Below are positions 26,909 to 37,073 of a stretch of 64,000 nucleotides of DNA, one piece after another. Both the position numbers and the translations under genes were made by a program. Within the stretch, counting starts at the first letter, position 1. Each line of letters opens with the position of its first letter. Below the pieces are notes generated by a model. That model saw only the letters and a program-made list of their open reading frames with translations, was not told where the DNA came from and did not search any database. The stretch is from Actinomycetaceae bacterium (GTDB lineage Bacteria > Actinomycetota > Actinomycetes > Actinomycetales > Actinomycetaceae): assembly GCA_030532515.1 (NCBI GenBank), contig JAUNKY010000002.1:51063-115062 (forward strand). Reading direction: 5' to 3'.

Positions 26909-27462
26909 GCGAAATGGCACTTTGGAGCAAAGAAGAGTGGGCGCTAGGAGAAGACGGAGTTCCAACCAGGCACGCTGCGCGGGTAATTTTTATTTCCGAG
27001 GACGGACACACCCTGCTAATGCAAGGACACGACTCACTTGACCCAACCTACCGCTGGTGGTTCACCGTCGGAGGCGGAATTGAAACGGGTGAAACCCCAG
27101 CCCAAGCCGCCCAACGTGAAATATTCGAAGAAACCGGTTACCGAGCAAACATCCAAGAACTCGTTGGCCCCGTGATTGAAAGAGACGCGCGTTTTCAGTT
27201 CACAGACCGCGACCGCAGACAAATCGAATATATTTACCTGGTCCGCACCCCTCGCTTTGCACCTGACGCTAAAAGGTGGACGCAGACTGAACAAAACTTG
27301 GTTGACCGCTTAGAATGGGTGCCAATCGCCAAACTAAGTGAGCTTGACAAAGAAACGCAAATCTACCCGACTGAACTAATTGAGCTCATCCCCGCGCTTC
27401 ACAGTAACGGTTGGGACGGGACATGCGTTAAAATCGACGAGTACAATGAAAACGGTGCTTAA
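26905..27462 (+). CDS. NUDIX hydrolase
   Basis: A 185-residue NUDIX enzyme with the full box GGGIETGETPAQAAQREIFE followed by ETGY (about residues 55-78). The GTG at 26905 is chosen because it overlaps the HIT stop (GTGA), behind GGGAG; an ATG nine bases later is a possible alternative. In many Actinobacteria a NUDIX gene lies between the phosphatidylinositol-mannoside genes and yebC; here those lipid genes are absent and the NUDIX gene follows HIT directly. Confidence 0.86.
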   Translation: MSEMALWSKEEWALGEDGVPTRHAARVIFISEDGHTLLMQGHDSLDPTYRWWFTVGGGIETGETPAQAAQREIFEETGYRANIQELVGPVIERDARFQFTDRDRRQIEYIYLVRTPRFAPDAKRWTQTEQNLVDRLEWVPIAKLSELDKETQIYPTELIELIPALHSNGWDGTCVKIDEYNENGA

Positions 27463-27500
27463 CCAAGCCACCGATTCGCATCTAACTGGAGGAACTTCTC

Positions 27501-28262
27501 ATGTCAGGTCACTCTAAATGGGCCACCACTAAACATAAGAAAGCCGCTATTGACGCTAAGCGAGGCAAACTCTTTGCCCGCCTGGTAAAGAACATCGAAG
27601 TTGCTGCGCGCACCGGCGGCGGCGACCCAGCGGGTAACCCCACCCTCTACGATGCAATTCAAAAGGCCCGTAAGAACTCGGTTCCATCCGACAACATCGA
27701 CCGCGCAGTTAAGCGTGGTTCCGGTGCTGAAGCCGGCGGCGCCGACTGGGAAACCATCATGTACGAAGGCTACGGTCCAGGTGGGGTTGCCGTACTGGTA
27801 GAGTGCCTTACCGATAACCGCAACCGTGCAGCCGCAGACGTACGCGTGGCCTTCACCCGCAACAACGGTTCCTTGGCAGACCCCGGTTCCGTATCCTACC
27901 TGTTTACCCGCAAGGGCGTAATCGAAGTACCTAAGGCTGACGGCGTAGACGAAGATACTATCTTCATGACCGTGCTGGACGCTGGCGCCGAAGAAGTAAA
28001 CGACGAAGGCGAAAAGTTCGAAGTTATCTCTGAAGCCACCGACCTGGTAAAGGTCCGTACCGCCTTGGTAGACGCTGGGATTGAATACGATTCCGCAGAA
28101 GCCTCTTTCGTACCCGCCACCAAGGTAGAACTTGACCTTGAAGGCGTACAAAAGATCATGAAGCTAATTGACGCTCTGGAAGACTCTGACGACGTACAGA
28201 ACATCTTCTCTAACTTCACTGCTTCTGACGAAGTACTGGCACAGTTCCAAGACGCTGAATAA
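27501..28262 (+). CDS. yebC: YebC/PmpR-family transcriptional regulator or translation factor
   Basis: A 253-residue protein with the invariant start [19 protein letters not shown] and later [20 protein letters not shown] and [14 protein letters not shown]. The family was described as transcriptional regulators of ruv and quorum genes; recent work also links it to translation of proline-rich tracts. It precedes ruvC by 20 bp and is probably in the same transcript. Length is normal and the C-terminus complete. Confidence 0.94.
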   Translation: MSGHSKWATTKHKKAAIDAKRGKLFARLVKNIEVAARTGGGDPAGNPTLYDAIQKARKNSVPSDNIDRAVKRGSGAEAGGADWETIMYEGYGPGGVAVLVECLTDNRNRAAADVRVAFTRNNGSLADPGSVSYLFTRKGVIEVPKADGVDEDTIFMTVLDAGAEEVNDEGEKFEVISEATDLVKVRTALVDAGIEYDSAEASFVPATKVELDLEGVQKIMKLIDALEDSDDVQNIFSNFTASDEVLAQFQDAE

Positions 28263-28282
28263 ACCAGCAGGACTGTTTCAAC

Positions 28283-28915
28283 GTGCGCGTCCTTGGTATC
28301 GACCCCGGCATCACCCGCTGCGGCATCGCCGTAGTAGATGTCGACCTGATGCGTCGTACCACTTTAGTACACGTTGAAGTAGCTCGGTCACAACAAAATA
28401 TCGCCACCCACTTCCGGTTGAAAACTATTGCCGACGCGATTGACCGCGTCATCGCACAGTTCCAGCCGGAAGTGGTGGCAATTGAACGCGTCTTTGCCCA
28501 AGAAAACCTGCAGTCAGTCACCACTACCATGCAGGTCATGGGTGCGGCCATGGTTTGCGCTGCCCGAGCTGGGCTGCCCCTGGCAATTCATACCCCGTCA
28601 GAAGTCAAAGCTGCCGTCACCGGAAACGGCGTAGCTAACAAATCCCAGGTACAGACTATGGTGGCGCGGATTTTGGGCCTAGATAAACCACCGAAACCCG
28701 CAGACGCAGCGGACGCGATTGCAATTGCTATCTGTCACGCTTGGCGGGGCACGGGGCTGCAAGGAGCCACGAAAGATGGCACTGTTAACGTATCGCTCTC
28801 TGGTGGGGTTTCCGCCCGCAAAAAACTCACTCCGGCACAAGAACAGTGGGCGCAAGCCTTGGCGAAGTCGCGACGCAAGGGAGCTGTTGCCCCAAAAAGT
28901 GGGCGCACAGGGTAA
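28283..28915 (+). CDS. ruvC: Holliday junction resolvase RuvC
   Basis: A 210-residue endonuclease that cuts Holliday junctions on the RuvAB-bound crossover. Acidic catalytic residues are visible in VLGIDPGITRCG, VVAIERVFAQENLQS and the C-terminal KPADAADAIAIAICHAW. The start is GTG at 28283 with AGGACTG before it. The last 35 residues after the core are basic and longer than in E. coli. It is the first of ruvC-ruvA-ruvB. Confidence 0.95.
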   Translation: MRVLGIDPGITRCGIAVVDVDLMRRTTLVHVEVARSQQNIATHFRLKTIADAIDRVIAQFQPEVVAIERVFAQENLQSVTTTMQVMGAAMVCAARAGLPLAIHTPSEVKAAVTGNGVANKSQVQTMVARILGLDKPPKPADAADAIAIAICHAWRGTGLQGATKDGTVNVSLSGGVSARKKLTPAQEQWAQALAKSRRKGAVAPKSGRTG

Positions 28916-28977
28916 AATTCAAACTAGTGTTCGATTTTTCCAACGGGTGCAAAACTGCTCCCAAACGGGGGTAACAG

Positions 28978-29562
28978 ATGATTTCCTTCTTCCAAGGCGA
29001 AGTACACGCCATCAAACCAGGACAGATTACGGTTATTAACGGCGGTTTTGGGTTAACTATTCTAGTCACCGCGGCCACCGCCAACCAGGTGCGCCACGGC
29101 CAACAAGTTGGCTTACACACGGCTTTGATCGTCCGCGAAGACTCCCTCACCCTCTACGGATTTCTTTCCGAGGACGAAAAAGAAACTTTCAACGTTCTGC
29201 AAACCGTTTCCGGCATAGGTCCGCGCACTGCGCTGGCAGCTTTGGAAGCCCTCAGCCCCGATGAGCTGCGCCAAGCAGTTTTGAACTCAGATGAGAAAAC
29301 TCTCCAAAAAATCCCTGGGGTGGGGAAGAAATCAGCCCAACGTATGCTGATTGAAATCGGCGACAAATTGGGAACCCCCACTGGAAACTTGAAGTTTACC
29401 GCCCCCGTAACCGCAGTAGAGAGCGAAGTAATCGCCGGCCTGGTTTCCTTAGGCTACAGTGAGGCTCACGCGACTGAAGCAGTCACCCCATTCAAAGGAA
29501 GCGGCATGGATACCTCAGAAATGCTGCGCGCAGCCCTAATTGCCCTTGGTACCAGCCGCTGA
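28978..29562 (+). CDS. ruvA: Holliday junction branch-migration protein RuvA
   Basis: A 194-residue junction-binding subunit. The OB-fold N-terminus (MISFFQGEVHAIKPGQITV) is followed by helix-hairpin-helix motifs (VSGIGPRTALAALEALSP and IPGVGKKSAQRMLIE) and a C-terminal RuvB-binding helical domain (VAGL-type ...VSLGYSEAHATEAV). The ruvC-ruvA gap is 62 bp and the ruvA-ruvB gap 14 bp. Confidence 0.95.
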   Translation: MISFFQGEVHAIKPGQITVINGGFGLTILVTAATANQVRHGQQVGLHTALIVREDSLTLYGFLSEDEKETFNVLQTVSGIGPRTALAALEALSPDELRQAVLNSDEKTLQKIPGVGKKSAQRMLIEIGDKLGTPTGNLKFTAPVTAVESEVIAGLVSLGYSEAHATEAVTPFKGSGMDTSEMLRAALIALGTSR

Positions 29563-29576
29563 AGTAGGGAAGAACC

Positions 29577-30590
29577 GTGGATAGTATTAGCTTAGTTAAC
29601 GCCGGAGCCTCCGACTCTGAAAGAGCTGTAGAAGCAGCTCTGCGCCCCAAGAAACTTACCGACTTCATCGGCCAGCAAAAAGTTAGAGAACAGCTGCAAC
29701 TGGTGCTTACCGCCGCCCAAAACCGCGGGGTAAGCCCCGACCACGTGCTACTTGCCGGCCCTCCGGGGCTGGGCAAGACCACGTTGTCAATGATTATCGC
29801 CGCCGAACTGGGCACTTCACTGCGCCTCACCTCGGGCCCCGCTATTCAACACGCCGGAGACCTGGCTGCGATCCTTTCTTCCTTGCAAGAAGGCGACGTA
29901 TTATTCATTGACGAAATTCACCGCCTGGCTCGCACCGCCGAAGAAATGCTTTACCTAGCGATGGAAGACTTTAGAGTCGACGTGATTGTAGGCAAAGGCC
30001 CGGGGGCGACCTCGATCCCCTTAACTTTGCCCCCCTTCACAGTCGTGGGCGCCACCACCAGGTCGGGATTGCTGCCAGCCCCGCTGCGCGACCGCTTCGG
30101 CTTCACAGCCCACTTGGAATATTACGATGCCAGAGAACTGCAGCAAGTAGTCGAACGCTCAGCCCGCCTACTAGAGACGGAAATTGACGTAGCTGCCGCA
30201 GCAGAAATTGCCAGCCGCTCCCGCGGAACACCGCGTATTGCTAACCGCCTGCTGCGCCGCGTAGTTGATTTCGCGCAAGTACATGGAAATGGGAAAGTAA
30301 ACCAGGCGGATGCTAAAGCAGCGTTGAAACTCTTTGAAGTAGACCCCAAGGGCCTGGATCGCTTAGACCGCGCTGTCTTAGAAACCCTCTGTAAACGCTT
30401 CAACGGGGGACCGGTGGGGCTAACCACACTGGCTATCACCGTTGGTGAAGAACCGGAAACCGTTGAAACCGTTGCCGAACCGTACCTGGTACGCGAAGGT
30501 TTCATTATCCGCACTACCCGCGGGCGGGCAGCTACCCGCCAAGCCTGGGAACATCTGGGGCTTGTGCCTCCCGATAACCCGCTGCTCTAA
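29577..30590 (+). CDS. ruvB: Holliday junction helicase ATPase RuvB
   Basis: A 337-residue AAA+ motor. Walker A is [13 protein letters not shown] (about residue 60), Walker [14 protein letters not shown], sensor 1 [11 protein letters not shown] and the arginine finger region APLRDRFGF; the winged-helix domain ends near [15 protein letters not shown]. The GTG start follows AGTAGGGAAGAA. The 182-bp gap to yajC holds an imperfect inverted repeat (30602-30611 with 30653-30662) of unknown role. Confidence 0.96.
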   Translation: MDSISLVNAGASDSERAVEAALRPKKLTDFIGQQKVREQLQLVLTAAQNRGVSPDHVLLAGPPGLGKTTLSMIIAAELGTSLRLTSGPAIQHAGDLAAILSSLQEGDVLFIDEIHRLARTAEEMLYLAMEDFRVDVIVGKGPGATSIPLTLPPFTVVGATTRSGLLPAPLRDRFGFTAHLEYYDARELQQVVERSARLLETEIDVAAAAEIASRSRGTPRIANRLLRRVVDFAQVHGNGKVNQADAKAALKLFEVDPKGLDRLDRAVLETLCKRFNGGPVGLTTLAITVGEEPETVETVAEPYLVREGFIIRTTRGRAATRQAWEHLGLVPPDNPLL

Positions 30591-30772
30591 GCCGCTGCAA
30601 GCCGCTGGTTTAAGCTGTGGTTTTAAAGCGCCGTTTTAAGCTGCGGCGGTGAAAACCAGCGGATTCTTGCGCCACTCAGTGGAACGTAGGTGCAAAACTA
30701 ATGGAAAGAGCATAGAATTCACCCTGGACCTAATTTTCAAAAATACGGAGAGATCCAGGAAGAGGCTACACT

Positions 30773-31105
30773 GTGGAACAAATTATCCTTCCGTTATTGT
30801 TTCTAGCACCGATTGCGTTCCTATTCTTTATGGGACAAAAAACTCGTAAAAAGCAAGCTGAAATGGAAGCGAAACTCAACGCTGAACTGCAGCGTGGTGT
30901 TTGGGCCCGCACCGGCTCAGGGTTTTACGGAATCGTCGACGACATTGACGGAAACGTAGTAGTCCTCACCTCTCCAGACGGAACGGAAAGCCTGTGGGAT
31001 CGTCGTGCCATTGTCGAGGTCACCGAACCTCCATTTGCCGATGACGCGGAAAATGATGAACCAGAAGCTGAAGACCCACAGTCTCCAGTACAGGTAAACG
31101 ACTGA
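30773..31105 (+). CDS. yajC: Preprotein translocase subunit YajC
   Basis: A 110-residue single-pass membrane protein accessory to SecDF. One hydrophobic helix (IILPLLFLAPIAFLFFMG) is followed by a cytosolic domain (SGFYGIVDDIDGNVVVL) and an acidic tail. The start is GTG behind AGGAAGAGG. It precedes secD by 45 bp. Confidence 0.92.
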   Translation: MEQIILPLLFLAPIAFLFFMGQKTRKKQAEMEAKLNAELQRGVWARTGSGFYGIVDDIDGNVVVLTSPDGTESLWDRRAIVEVTEPPFADDAENDEPEAEDPQSPVQVND

Positions 31106-31150
31106 TACCGGGCACCGTTCAAAACCAAAAATATAAGTAGGAAAATAAAA

Positions 31151-32932
31151 GTGGCACAACCAAAGAGTAGTCCAGTAAAACCACTGGTGGCACTTACTCT
31201 TCTAATAGTTTCTGCTGTTTTGGCACTAACTATCGGGACTGTACGTAACGTCACCTCTCCCATCCCCGAACTGGCTCTTGACTTGCAAGGCGGTACTCAG
31301 CTGATTCTTACCCCCACCTTGCGTGAAGGGGAAACCCAAGCTGAAATCACCGAAAACGACCTGGCACAAGCAATTGAAGTTATCCGCCAGCGCGTCGACG
31401 CCTCTGGCGTCGCAGAAGCCGAAATCACCTCACAGGGCGGTCAAAACATTGTCGTTGCCCTTCCGGGACAACCTTCTGAAGAAACCCTCAACCTGGTACG
31501 TTCTTCCGCAGTGATGCGTTTCCGCCCACTGCTCCAAGCAGGTGGCCCACAGGCAATTACCCTTCCGAAGGAAGCCCCTAAGGAAGGCGAAAAGGCTCCT
31601 GCCACCTTAGAAGAACACGCGATGACGATTGCTGACCAGAATAAAGACGGTAAGCTCTCTGACACTCCAGCAGCAACTCCGGAAAACAACTCCGATCTGG
31701 CCTGGGTAACCGAAAAAGCTGTCTACGACTTTGTACTCACCGACTGTACTAAGCCAGAAGCCTTCGCACAGGGGTCCGCAGACGACCCTGCGAAACCACT
31801 GGTAGCTTGTAACGTAAACGGTCGTGAAAAGTACATTCTGGGCCCAGTTGACTTAGACGGTACTAACTTGACCTCGGCAGTTGCTCAGCCACACCGCAAC
31901 GTTAGCGGACACACCACCGGCCAGTGGGAAGTTGCCCTTACCTTCAACAGTGAAGGGGCTAAGATCTTCGCCGACGTTTCCAAGCGTCTGAAGGACTTCG
32001 AAGGAACTGACCCGACTCGGCAGCGTTTTGCCTCAGTCCTAGACGGTAACGTAGTTACCGCTCCAACTATGCAAGGTGTTATCTCTAACGGTGTAGCTCA
32101 GATTACCGGTGACTTCACCGTTGAATCAGCACGCGCATTAGCAAACCAGCTGCAGTTCGGCTCCCTGCCACTTAACTTCACGGTAGAAACTGAAGAACAT
32201 ATCTCTGCAACGCTGGGTGCTGACCACCTACAAAAGGGCATGTGGGCCGGTATCATCGGTTTGGCTCTGGTTATGCTTTACCTGCTCTACCAGTACCGTG
32301 GCTTGGCTCTGCTTGCCGGTGGTTCCCTGGTAGTTGCAGCCGTCCTGACCTATCTGGCAATCGCCTTGCTCTCATGGCTGATGGGCTACCGTCTCTCGCT
32401 AGCGGGCGTGGCTGGTTTGATTATCTCGGTAGGTATCACAGCGGACTCCTTCATCGTTTACTTTGAACGTGTCCGTGACGAAGTACGCTCTGGGGTGCGT
32501 TTGGAAGACGCCGTTAACGAAGGTTGGGTTCGTGCCCGCCAGACCATCATCGTTTCTGACATGGTGAACTTGTTGGCGGCAACCGTCCTGTACTTCCTGG
32601 CAGTTGGCGGCGTTCAAGGCTTCGCCTTCACCCTGGGGCTGACCACCATCGTCGACCTGATCGTTATCCTGTGGTTCACTCACCCAATGATGGTGCTGAT
32701 GGTTCGCACCAAGTTCTTCGGTGGCGGACACAAACTCTCTGGTTTGGATCCGGAACACCTGGGCGCCATGGACCCAGCGACTTACGCTGGCCGAGGACGC
32801 GTCCGCACCGTTTCAAAGGTAAAGCACAAGGCTGATGCTCCAACTGAAGCTGGCGTTGGCCGGAAGTCTTTAGCACAGAAACGTAAAGAAGCAGAAGCCG
32901 CAGTCACCGAGGTTGAGGAGGCCAGCAAATGA
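31151..32932 (+). CDS. secD: Protein-export membrane protein SecD
   Basis: A 593-residue RND-type export factor that uses the proton gradient to help release secreted proteins. An N-terminal helix is followed by the P1 head (LDLQGGTQLILTPTLREGE and VIRQRVDASGVAEAEI), an insert rich in Pro/Glu/Ala (about 135-180), and six membrane helices from about residue 360 including GVAGLIISVGITADSFIVYF. The start is GTG. Its stop overlaps the secF ATG (ATGA). Confidence 0.95.
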   Translation: MAQPKSSPVKPLVALTLLIVSAVLALTIGTVRNVTSPIPELALDLQGGTQLILTPTLREGETQAEITENDLAQAIEVIRQRVDASGVAEAEITSQGGQNIVVALPGQPSEETLNLVRSSAVMRFRPLLQAGGPQAITLPKEAPKEGEKAPATLEEHAMTIADQNKDGKLSDTPAATPENNSDLAWVTEKAVYDFVLTDCTKPEAFAQGSADDPAKPLVACNVNGREKYILGPVDLDGTNLTSAVAQPHRNVSGHTTGQWEVALTFNSEGAKIFADVSKRLKDFEGTDPTRQRFASVLDGNVVTAPTMQGVISNGVAQITGDFTVESARALANQLQFGSLPLNFTVETEEHISATLGADHLQKGMWAGIIGLALVMLYLLYQYRGLALLAGGSLVVAAVLTYLAIALLSWLMGYRLSLAGVAGLIISVGITADSFIVYFERVRDEVRSGVRLEDAVNEGWVRARQTIIVSDMVNLLAATVLYFLAVGGVQGFAFTLGLTTIVDLIVILWFTHPMMVLMVRTKFFGGGHKLSGLDPEHLGAMDPATYAGRGRVRTVSKVKHKADAPTEAGVGRKSLAQKRKEAEAAVTEVEEASK

Positions 32933-34059
32933 TGAGCTTCGCACAGTGGGGTAATGCCCTCTACTCTGGTGAAAAGTCTTACGGCATCATCGAAGCCCGC
33001 AAACGCTGGCTGACGCTGGGCCTGGCGCTGATTGTTATTGCAATTGCCTTCATTGGCATTCGCGGGATGAACCCATCTATCGAATTCATCGGTGGCTCCC
33101 AGTTCACCCTCAGCGGTTTAAGCGACACTTCCCAAAAGCCTGCTGAACAAGTCTTAGCTGACCACAAACTCACTAAGGGCACTAAGATCACTCAGCTGGG
33201 TAGCTCGGGTCTGCGTATCCAAGGGCCAGAAGTTTCCGTTGAAGAAATCGCGAAGATCCGCACTGACCTGGCAGCTGCGTACAAGGTAGAAGCCAAGGAC
33301 GTAGACGCTACTAAGATCGGTCCTTCCTGGGGCGCTGGAGTTACTTCCAAAGCAGTGAAGTCACTCTTTATCTTCCTGGCTTTGGTAGGTACCTTAATGG
33401 CTATCTACTTCCGCTCCTGGCCGATGTCAGTGGCCGCACTATTTGCGTTGGCTCACGACATGTTCATTACCGCCGGCTTCTTTGCACTGGTGCAGGCTGA
33501 AGTTTCACCCGCAACGGTGATCGGCTTCCTCACCATTTTGGCTTACTCACTTTACGACACCGTGGTGGTATTCGACCGTGTACGTGAACTGACCGGCAAT
33601 ATCACCCAGCAGCGTGAGTTTACCTTCGCAGAAATGGTTAACCTAGCGGTTAACCAAACTCTGGTGCGTTCTATCAACACCTCGATTGTGGCTTTGCTGC
33701 CAGTAGGTGCCATCTTGTTCCTGGGAGCACTGCTTTTGGGTGCAGGTACTTTGATTGACATTTCACTGGCCCTATTCGTGGGTATGATCGCCGGTACTTT
33801 GTCATCGGTCTTCATCGCACCTTCCACCTTGGTACTGATTGAAAATGCTCGTAAGCGCATTGGCGGTCACACTGCTGAAGTGCTGGCAGCCCGCGGTGGC
33901 AAGCAGGTAACTGTGGCAGCTCCAAAGGCTAAGGATGTCTTTGTTGAACCAATCGTGGCTACCGATGATGATGAAATTTCCCCAGACGTCATTCCTGGCC
34001 GTCACCTGGGACAAGTAGCTCAGCCTAAGAGCAAAGGGAAGAAGAGGAAAAAGAAATGA
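32929..34059 (+). CDS. secF: Protein-export membrane protein SecF
   Basis: A 376-residue partner of SecD. An N-terminal helix (WLTLGLALIVIAIAFIGIRG) leads to the short head with PSIEFIGGSQFTLS, then five helices from about residue 148 with the signature LAYSLYDTVVVFDRVREL. The C-terminal tail is basic (SKGKKRKKK). The first four bases overlap secD and the last four overlap apt, so secD-secF-apt are translationally coupled. Confidence 0.95.
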   Translation: MMSFAQWGNALYSGEKSYGIIEARKRWLTLGLALIVIAIAFIGIRGMNPSIEFIGGSQFTLSGLSDTSQKPAEQVLADHKLTKGTKITQLGSSGLRIQGPEVSVEEIAKIRTDLAAAYKVEAKDVDATKIGPSWGAGVTSKAVKSLFIFLALVGTLMAIYFRSWPMSVAALFALAHDMFITAGFFALVQAEVSPATVIGFLTILAYSLYDTVVVFDRVRELTGNITQQREFTFAEMVNLAVNQTLVRSINTSIVALLPVGAILFLGALLLGAGTLIDISLALFVGMIAGTLSSVFIAPSTLVLIENARKRIGGHTAEVLAARGGKQVTVAAPKAKDVFVEPIVATDDDEISPDVIPGRHLGQVAQPKSKGKKRKKK

Positions 34060-34595
34060 GCAATGAACTCAACGCTCGCATTGGCAATCTGATTACTGAA
34101 AACCTGCGAGAAATCCCAGATTTCCCAGAACCAGGCGTGCTTTTCCGTGACATTACGCCACTCTTGGCTAACGGGGATGCTTTCGGGAAGCTCGTTGATG
34201 AACTGGCAGAACACTACCGCGGTAAGGTTGATGCAATCGCCGGCTTGGAATCTCGTGGTTTTATCCTGGCTGCTCCTTTGGCTATCAAGCTGGGGCTGGG
34301 CATGATCACGATCCGTAAGGCAGGTAAGCTTCCTGGCCCAGTTATTGGTGTTGACTACGATCTGGAATATGGCAGCGCCCGTATGGAAGTTCGCCCCGAT
34401 TCTATCCACGAAGGCCAGCGCGTCCTAATTATCGACGACGTTCTGGCTACCGGTGGTACTGCTGCCGCAGCAGTTGAACTGGTGCGTGGCTTGGGCGCTG
34501 AAGTTGCTGGGATTACCGTATTGCTTGAGCTAGAAGCTCTGCACGGCCGTGATCGCCTGCCCGGGTTGCTGGTAGAAAGCGGCGTTACCTTCTAA
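34056..34595 (+). CDS. apt: Adenine phosphoribosyltransferase
   Basis: A 179-residue purine salvage enzyme making AMP from adenine and PRPP. The PRPP-binding motif IIDDVLATGGTAAA (about residue 126-139) and the N-terminal FPEPGVLFRDITPLL are both standard. It overlaps secF by 4 bp and is followed by a terminator, then rel, an order (secDF-apt-rel) conserved in Actinobacteria. Confidence 0.95.
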   Translation: MSNELNARIGNLITENLREIPDFPEPGVLFRDITPLLANGDAFGKLVDELAEHYRGKVDAIAGLESRGFILAAPLAIKLGLGMITIRKAGKLPGPVIGVDYDLEYGSARMEVRPDSIHEGQRVLIIDDVLATGGTAAAAVELVRGLGAEVAGITVLLELEALHGRDRLPGLLVESGVTF

Positions 34596-34610
34596 CCTGC
34601 AGTTTTAGTT

Positions 34611-34642
34611 TTGCCCTCGTGAACGTAAGTTTGCGAGGGCAA
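34611..34642 (+). terminator. Terminator after apt
   Basis: A nine-base arm TTGCCCTCG pairs with CGAGGGCAA around an inner AAC-GTAA-GTT hairpin. The T-run is interrupted (CACTATTTT), so it may be partial. Confidence 0.65.
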
Positions 34643-34760
34643 CACTATTTTCTAAAGTTTTTGGGTGACACATTTTCTCAACAGCGTTTAACAGTGTTGC
34701 AACTTGGAAAATTTTTGGCAGAATTCGAGCCAAAAACAAAAGCGGTGTTACCATTGACAC

Positions 34761-37073
34761 ATGACATCGAACAGCGCAGAGAACTCAAATAGTAACCCCG
34801 TAAGCGGTTCCCGGGTTCGCTCCCGCCTTATGTGGTTTGGGACGCGACGACGCTCTACTGCGCCTGAAATTGAGCCTCTGATTCGCGCTGTTTTAGCTCA
34901 TCACCCCAAAGCCGATGTGGAAGTTATCGAACGCGCCTACGCCACTGCCAAACACTACCACGAAGGGCAGATGCGCAAGTCGGGTGAACCATACATCACC
35001 CACCCGGTTGCGGTTGCAACTATCCTGGCAGAAATCGGTATGACGCCACCAACTTTGGTGGCAGCACTATTACACGATACGGTTGAAGACACCGACTACA
35101 CACTGGAACAACTTGCCAAAGACTACGGGGAAAATATTGCCCTTTTAGTAGACGGCGTTACTAAGCTTGACAAAGTAAAGTACGGTTCAGCAGCCCAATC
35201 TGAAACGCTTCGCAAAATGATTGTGGCGATGTCGAAAGACATTCGTACCCTGCTGATTAAACTCGGTGACCGCCTGCATAACGCCCGCACCTGGAAATAC
35301 GTGCCGGCTGAATCAGCGAAAAAGAAAGCGCGCGAAACGCTGGAAATCTATGCGCCTTTGGCACACCGTCTGGGGATGAACACCATCAAGTGGGAACTTG
35401 AAGAGCTCTCTTTCTCAACGCTGTACCCGGAAATCTTCGCCGAAATCGATCGGCTGGTTTCCGAGCGAGCTCCGCAGCGCGACGAGTTCCTGCGCAACGT
35501 GATTCTCAGCATCGAAGATGACATGCGCACCAACGGCATCCACGGTAAAGTCAGTGGCCGCCCGAAGAACCACTATTCGATCTACCAAAAGATGATTGTC
35601 CGTGGCAAAGCCTTCGACGATATCTATGACCTGGTGGGGGTACGTGTACTGGTTGATAATGTGCGTGACTGCTACGCCATGATGGGGGCAGTACACGCGC
35701 GTTGGACGCCGATTTCCGCGCGTTTCAAAGACTACATTTCGACTCCAAAGTTTAACCTCTACCAGTCTTTGCACACGACTGTGATGGGGCCGGCTGGACG
35801 TCCAGTGGAAATCCAGATCCGTACTTTTGAAATGCACGAGCGCGCCGAATACGGTGTGGCTGCCCACTGGCGTTATAAGCAAAATCCGAATGCTACCAGC
35901 GGTGATGGCGACCAGATGTCCAGCCAAGAGCAGATGAACTGGCTGCGTGGTCTGGTACAGATGGAACGCGAAACTGGTGATCCGGAAGAGTTCCTGGATT
36001 CGCTTCGCTATGAGATTTCTGGCGACGAAGTTTACGTATTTACTCCTAAGGGAGAGATTCAGGTGCTTCCGGCAGGTTCCACGCCGGTGGACTTTGCGTA
36101 CGCCGTTCACACCGAGGTCGGTCATAAAACGGTTGGTTCCCGTGTCAATGGTAAACTGGTCAGCCTGGAAACTAAGCTGGAAAATGGCGATATCGTTGAA
36201 GTTTTCACGTCTAAGTCAGAAAAAGCTGGCCCCAGCCAAGACTGGCTGGCGTTCGTAGCTTCTTCTCGGGCGCGTTCGAAGATTAAAGCTTGGTTTACTA
36301 AAGAACGTCGTGAGGAAAATGTTGAAGCCGGCAAACAGGCTATCGCCCGCGCCATGCGCAAACAGCATTTGCCACTCCAGCGTCTGCTTTCACACGATTC
36401 CCTTACCACTATTGCCTCTGGATTAGGCTATAAGGATATTACCGCTCTGTACTCGGCAGTAGGGGATAACCAAGTTTCTGCACAAACAGTAGTGCAACGC
36501 TTGATTGATTCACTGGGCGGTGACCAGGGTGCGGAAGAGACTCTTTCAGAAGCAGTCACTCCGGGGCGCCCTCGGAAAACGGGCTCTGCCGGAAGCAGCG
36601 GCGTTATTGTCCAGGGGATGTCTGCCAACGATATTTGGGTGAAAGTCGCGAAATGCTGCACCCCGGTTCCGCCGGATGAGATCGTTGGTTTCATTACCCG
36701 CGGGCAGGGAGTTTCAGTGCACTCTAAGGACTGCGCAAACGCAAAGTCGTTGGAAGCTACCCATCCGGAACGGTTCTTGCCAGTGGAATGGGATGCGGAT
36801 ACCCAGGCGAACTTCCTGGTACAGGTGGAAATCCATGCGTTGGACCGCGCCCGCCTGCTGGGTGATTTAACTTCGGTGTTAGGCGACTACCAGGTGAATA
36901 TCCTGTCTGGAAATATGTCGACTTCTTCAGATCGGATTGCGACGGTGCGTTTCACTATGGAAATGGCTGATGCAGCGCACCTTAACGCTACGCTTTCTGG
37001 TTTGCGTAAGGTAGACGGCGTTTTTGAGGCAAACCGGATTCAGGGTAATACCGGCAACCGTCAGCGCAGCTAG
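34761..37073 (+). CDS. relA: Bifunctional (p)ppGpp synthetase/hydrolase Rel
   Basis: A 770-residue stringent-response enzyme. The hydrolase HD domain (YITHPVAVATILAEIG, then LLHDTVEDTDY) is followed by the synthetase (GRPKNHYSIYQKM, YDLVGVRVLVD, FNLYQSLHTTVMGPAG), a TGS domain (DEVYVFTPKGEIQVLP), a cysteine-containing region (AKCCTPVPPDEIVGFITRG) and a C-terminal ACT domain. Both active sites look intact, so it should make and degrade (p)ppGpp. No ribosome-binding site is evident before the ATG at 34761, and TTGACA lies too close to act as its -35 box, so the true start or a short leader is uncertain. Confidence 0.94.
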   Translation: MTSNSAENSNSNPVSGSRVRSRLMWFGTRRRSTAPEIEPLIRAVLAHHPKADVEVIERAYATAKHYHEGQMRKSGEPYITHPVAVATILAEIGMTPPTLVAALLHDTVEDTDYTLEQLAKDYGENIALLVDGVTKLDKVKYGSAAQSETLRKMIVAMSKDIRTLLIKLGDRLHNARTWKYVPAESAKKKARETLEIYAPLAHRLGMNTIKWELEELSFSTLYPEIFAEIDRLVSERAPQRDEFLRNVILSIEDDMRTNGIHGKVSGRPKNHYSIYQKMIVRGKAFDDIYDLVGVRVLVDNVRDCYAMMGAVHARWTPISARFKDYISTPKFNLYQSLHTTVMGPAGRPVEIQIRTFEMHERAEYGVAAHWRYKQNPNATSGDGDQMSSQEQMNWLRGLVQMERETGDPEEFLDSLRYEISGDEVYVFTPKGEIQVLPAGSTPVDFAYAVHTEVGHKTVGSRVNGKLVSLETKLENGDIVEVFTSKSEKAGPSQDWLAFVASSRARSKIKAWFTKERREENVEAGKQAIARAMRKQHLPLQRLLSHDSLTTIASGLGYKDITALYSAVGDNQVSAQTVVQRLIDSLGGDQGAEETLSEAVTPGRPRKTGSAGSSGVIVQGMSANDIWVKVAKCCTPVPPDEIVGFITRGQGVSVHSKDCANAKSLEATHPERFLPVEWDADTQANFLVQVEIHALDRARLLGDLTSVLGDYQVNILSGNMSTSSDRIATVRFTMEMADAAHLNATLSGLRKVDGVFEANRIQGNTGNRQRS

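Noticed and set aside
34755..34760. TTGACA as the rel promoter -35 box
   Set aside because: It is immediately before the start codon, so no -10 box could be placed upstream of the coding region.
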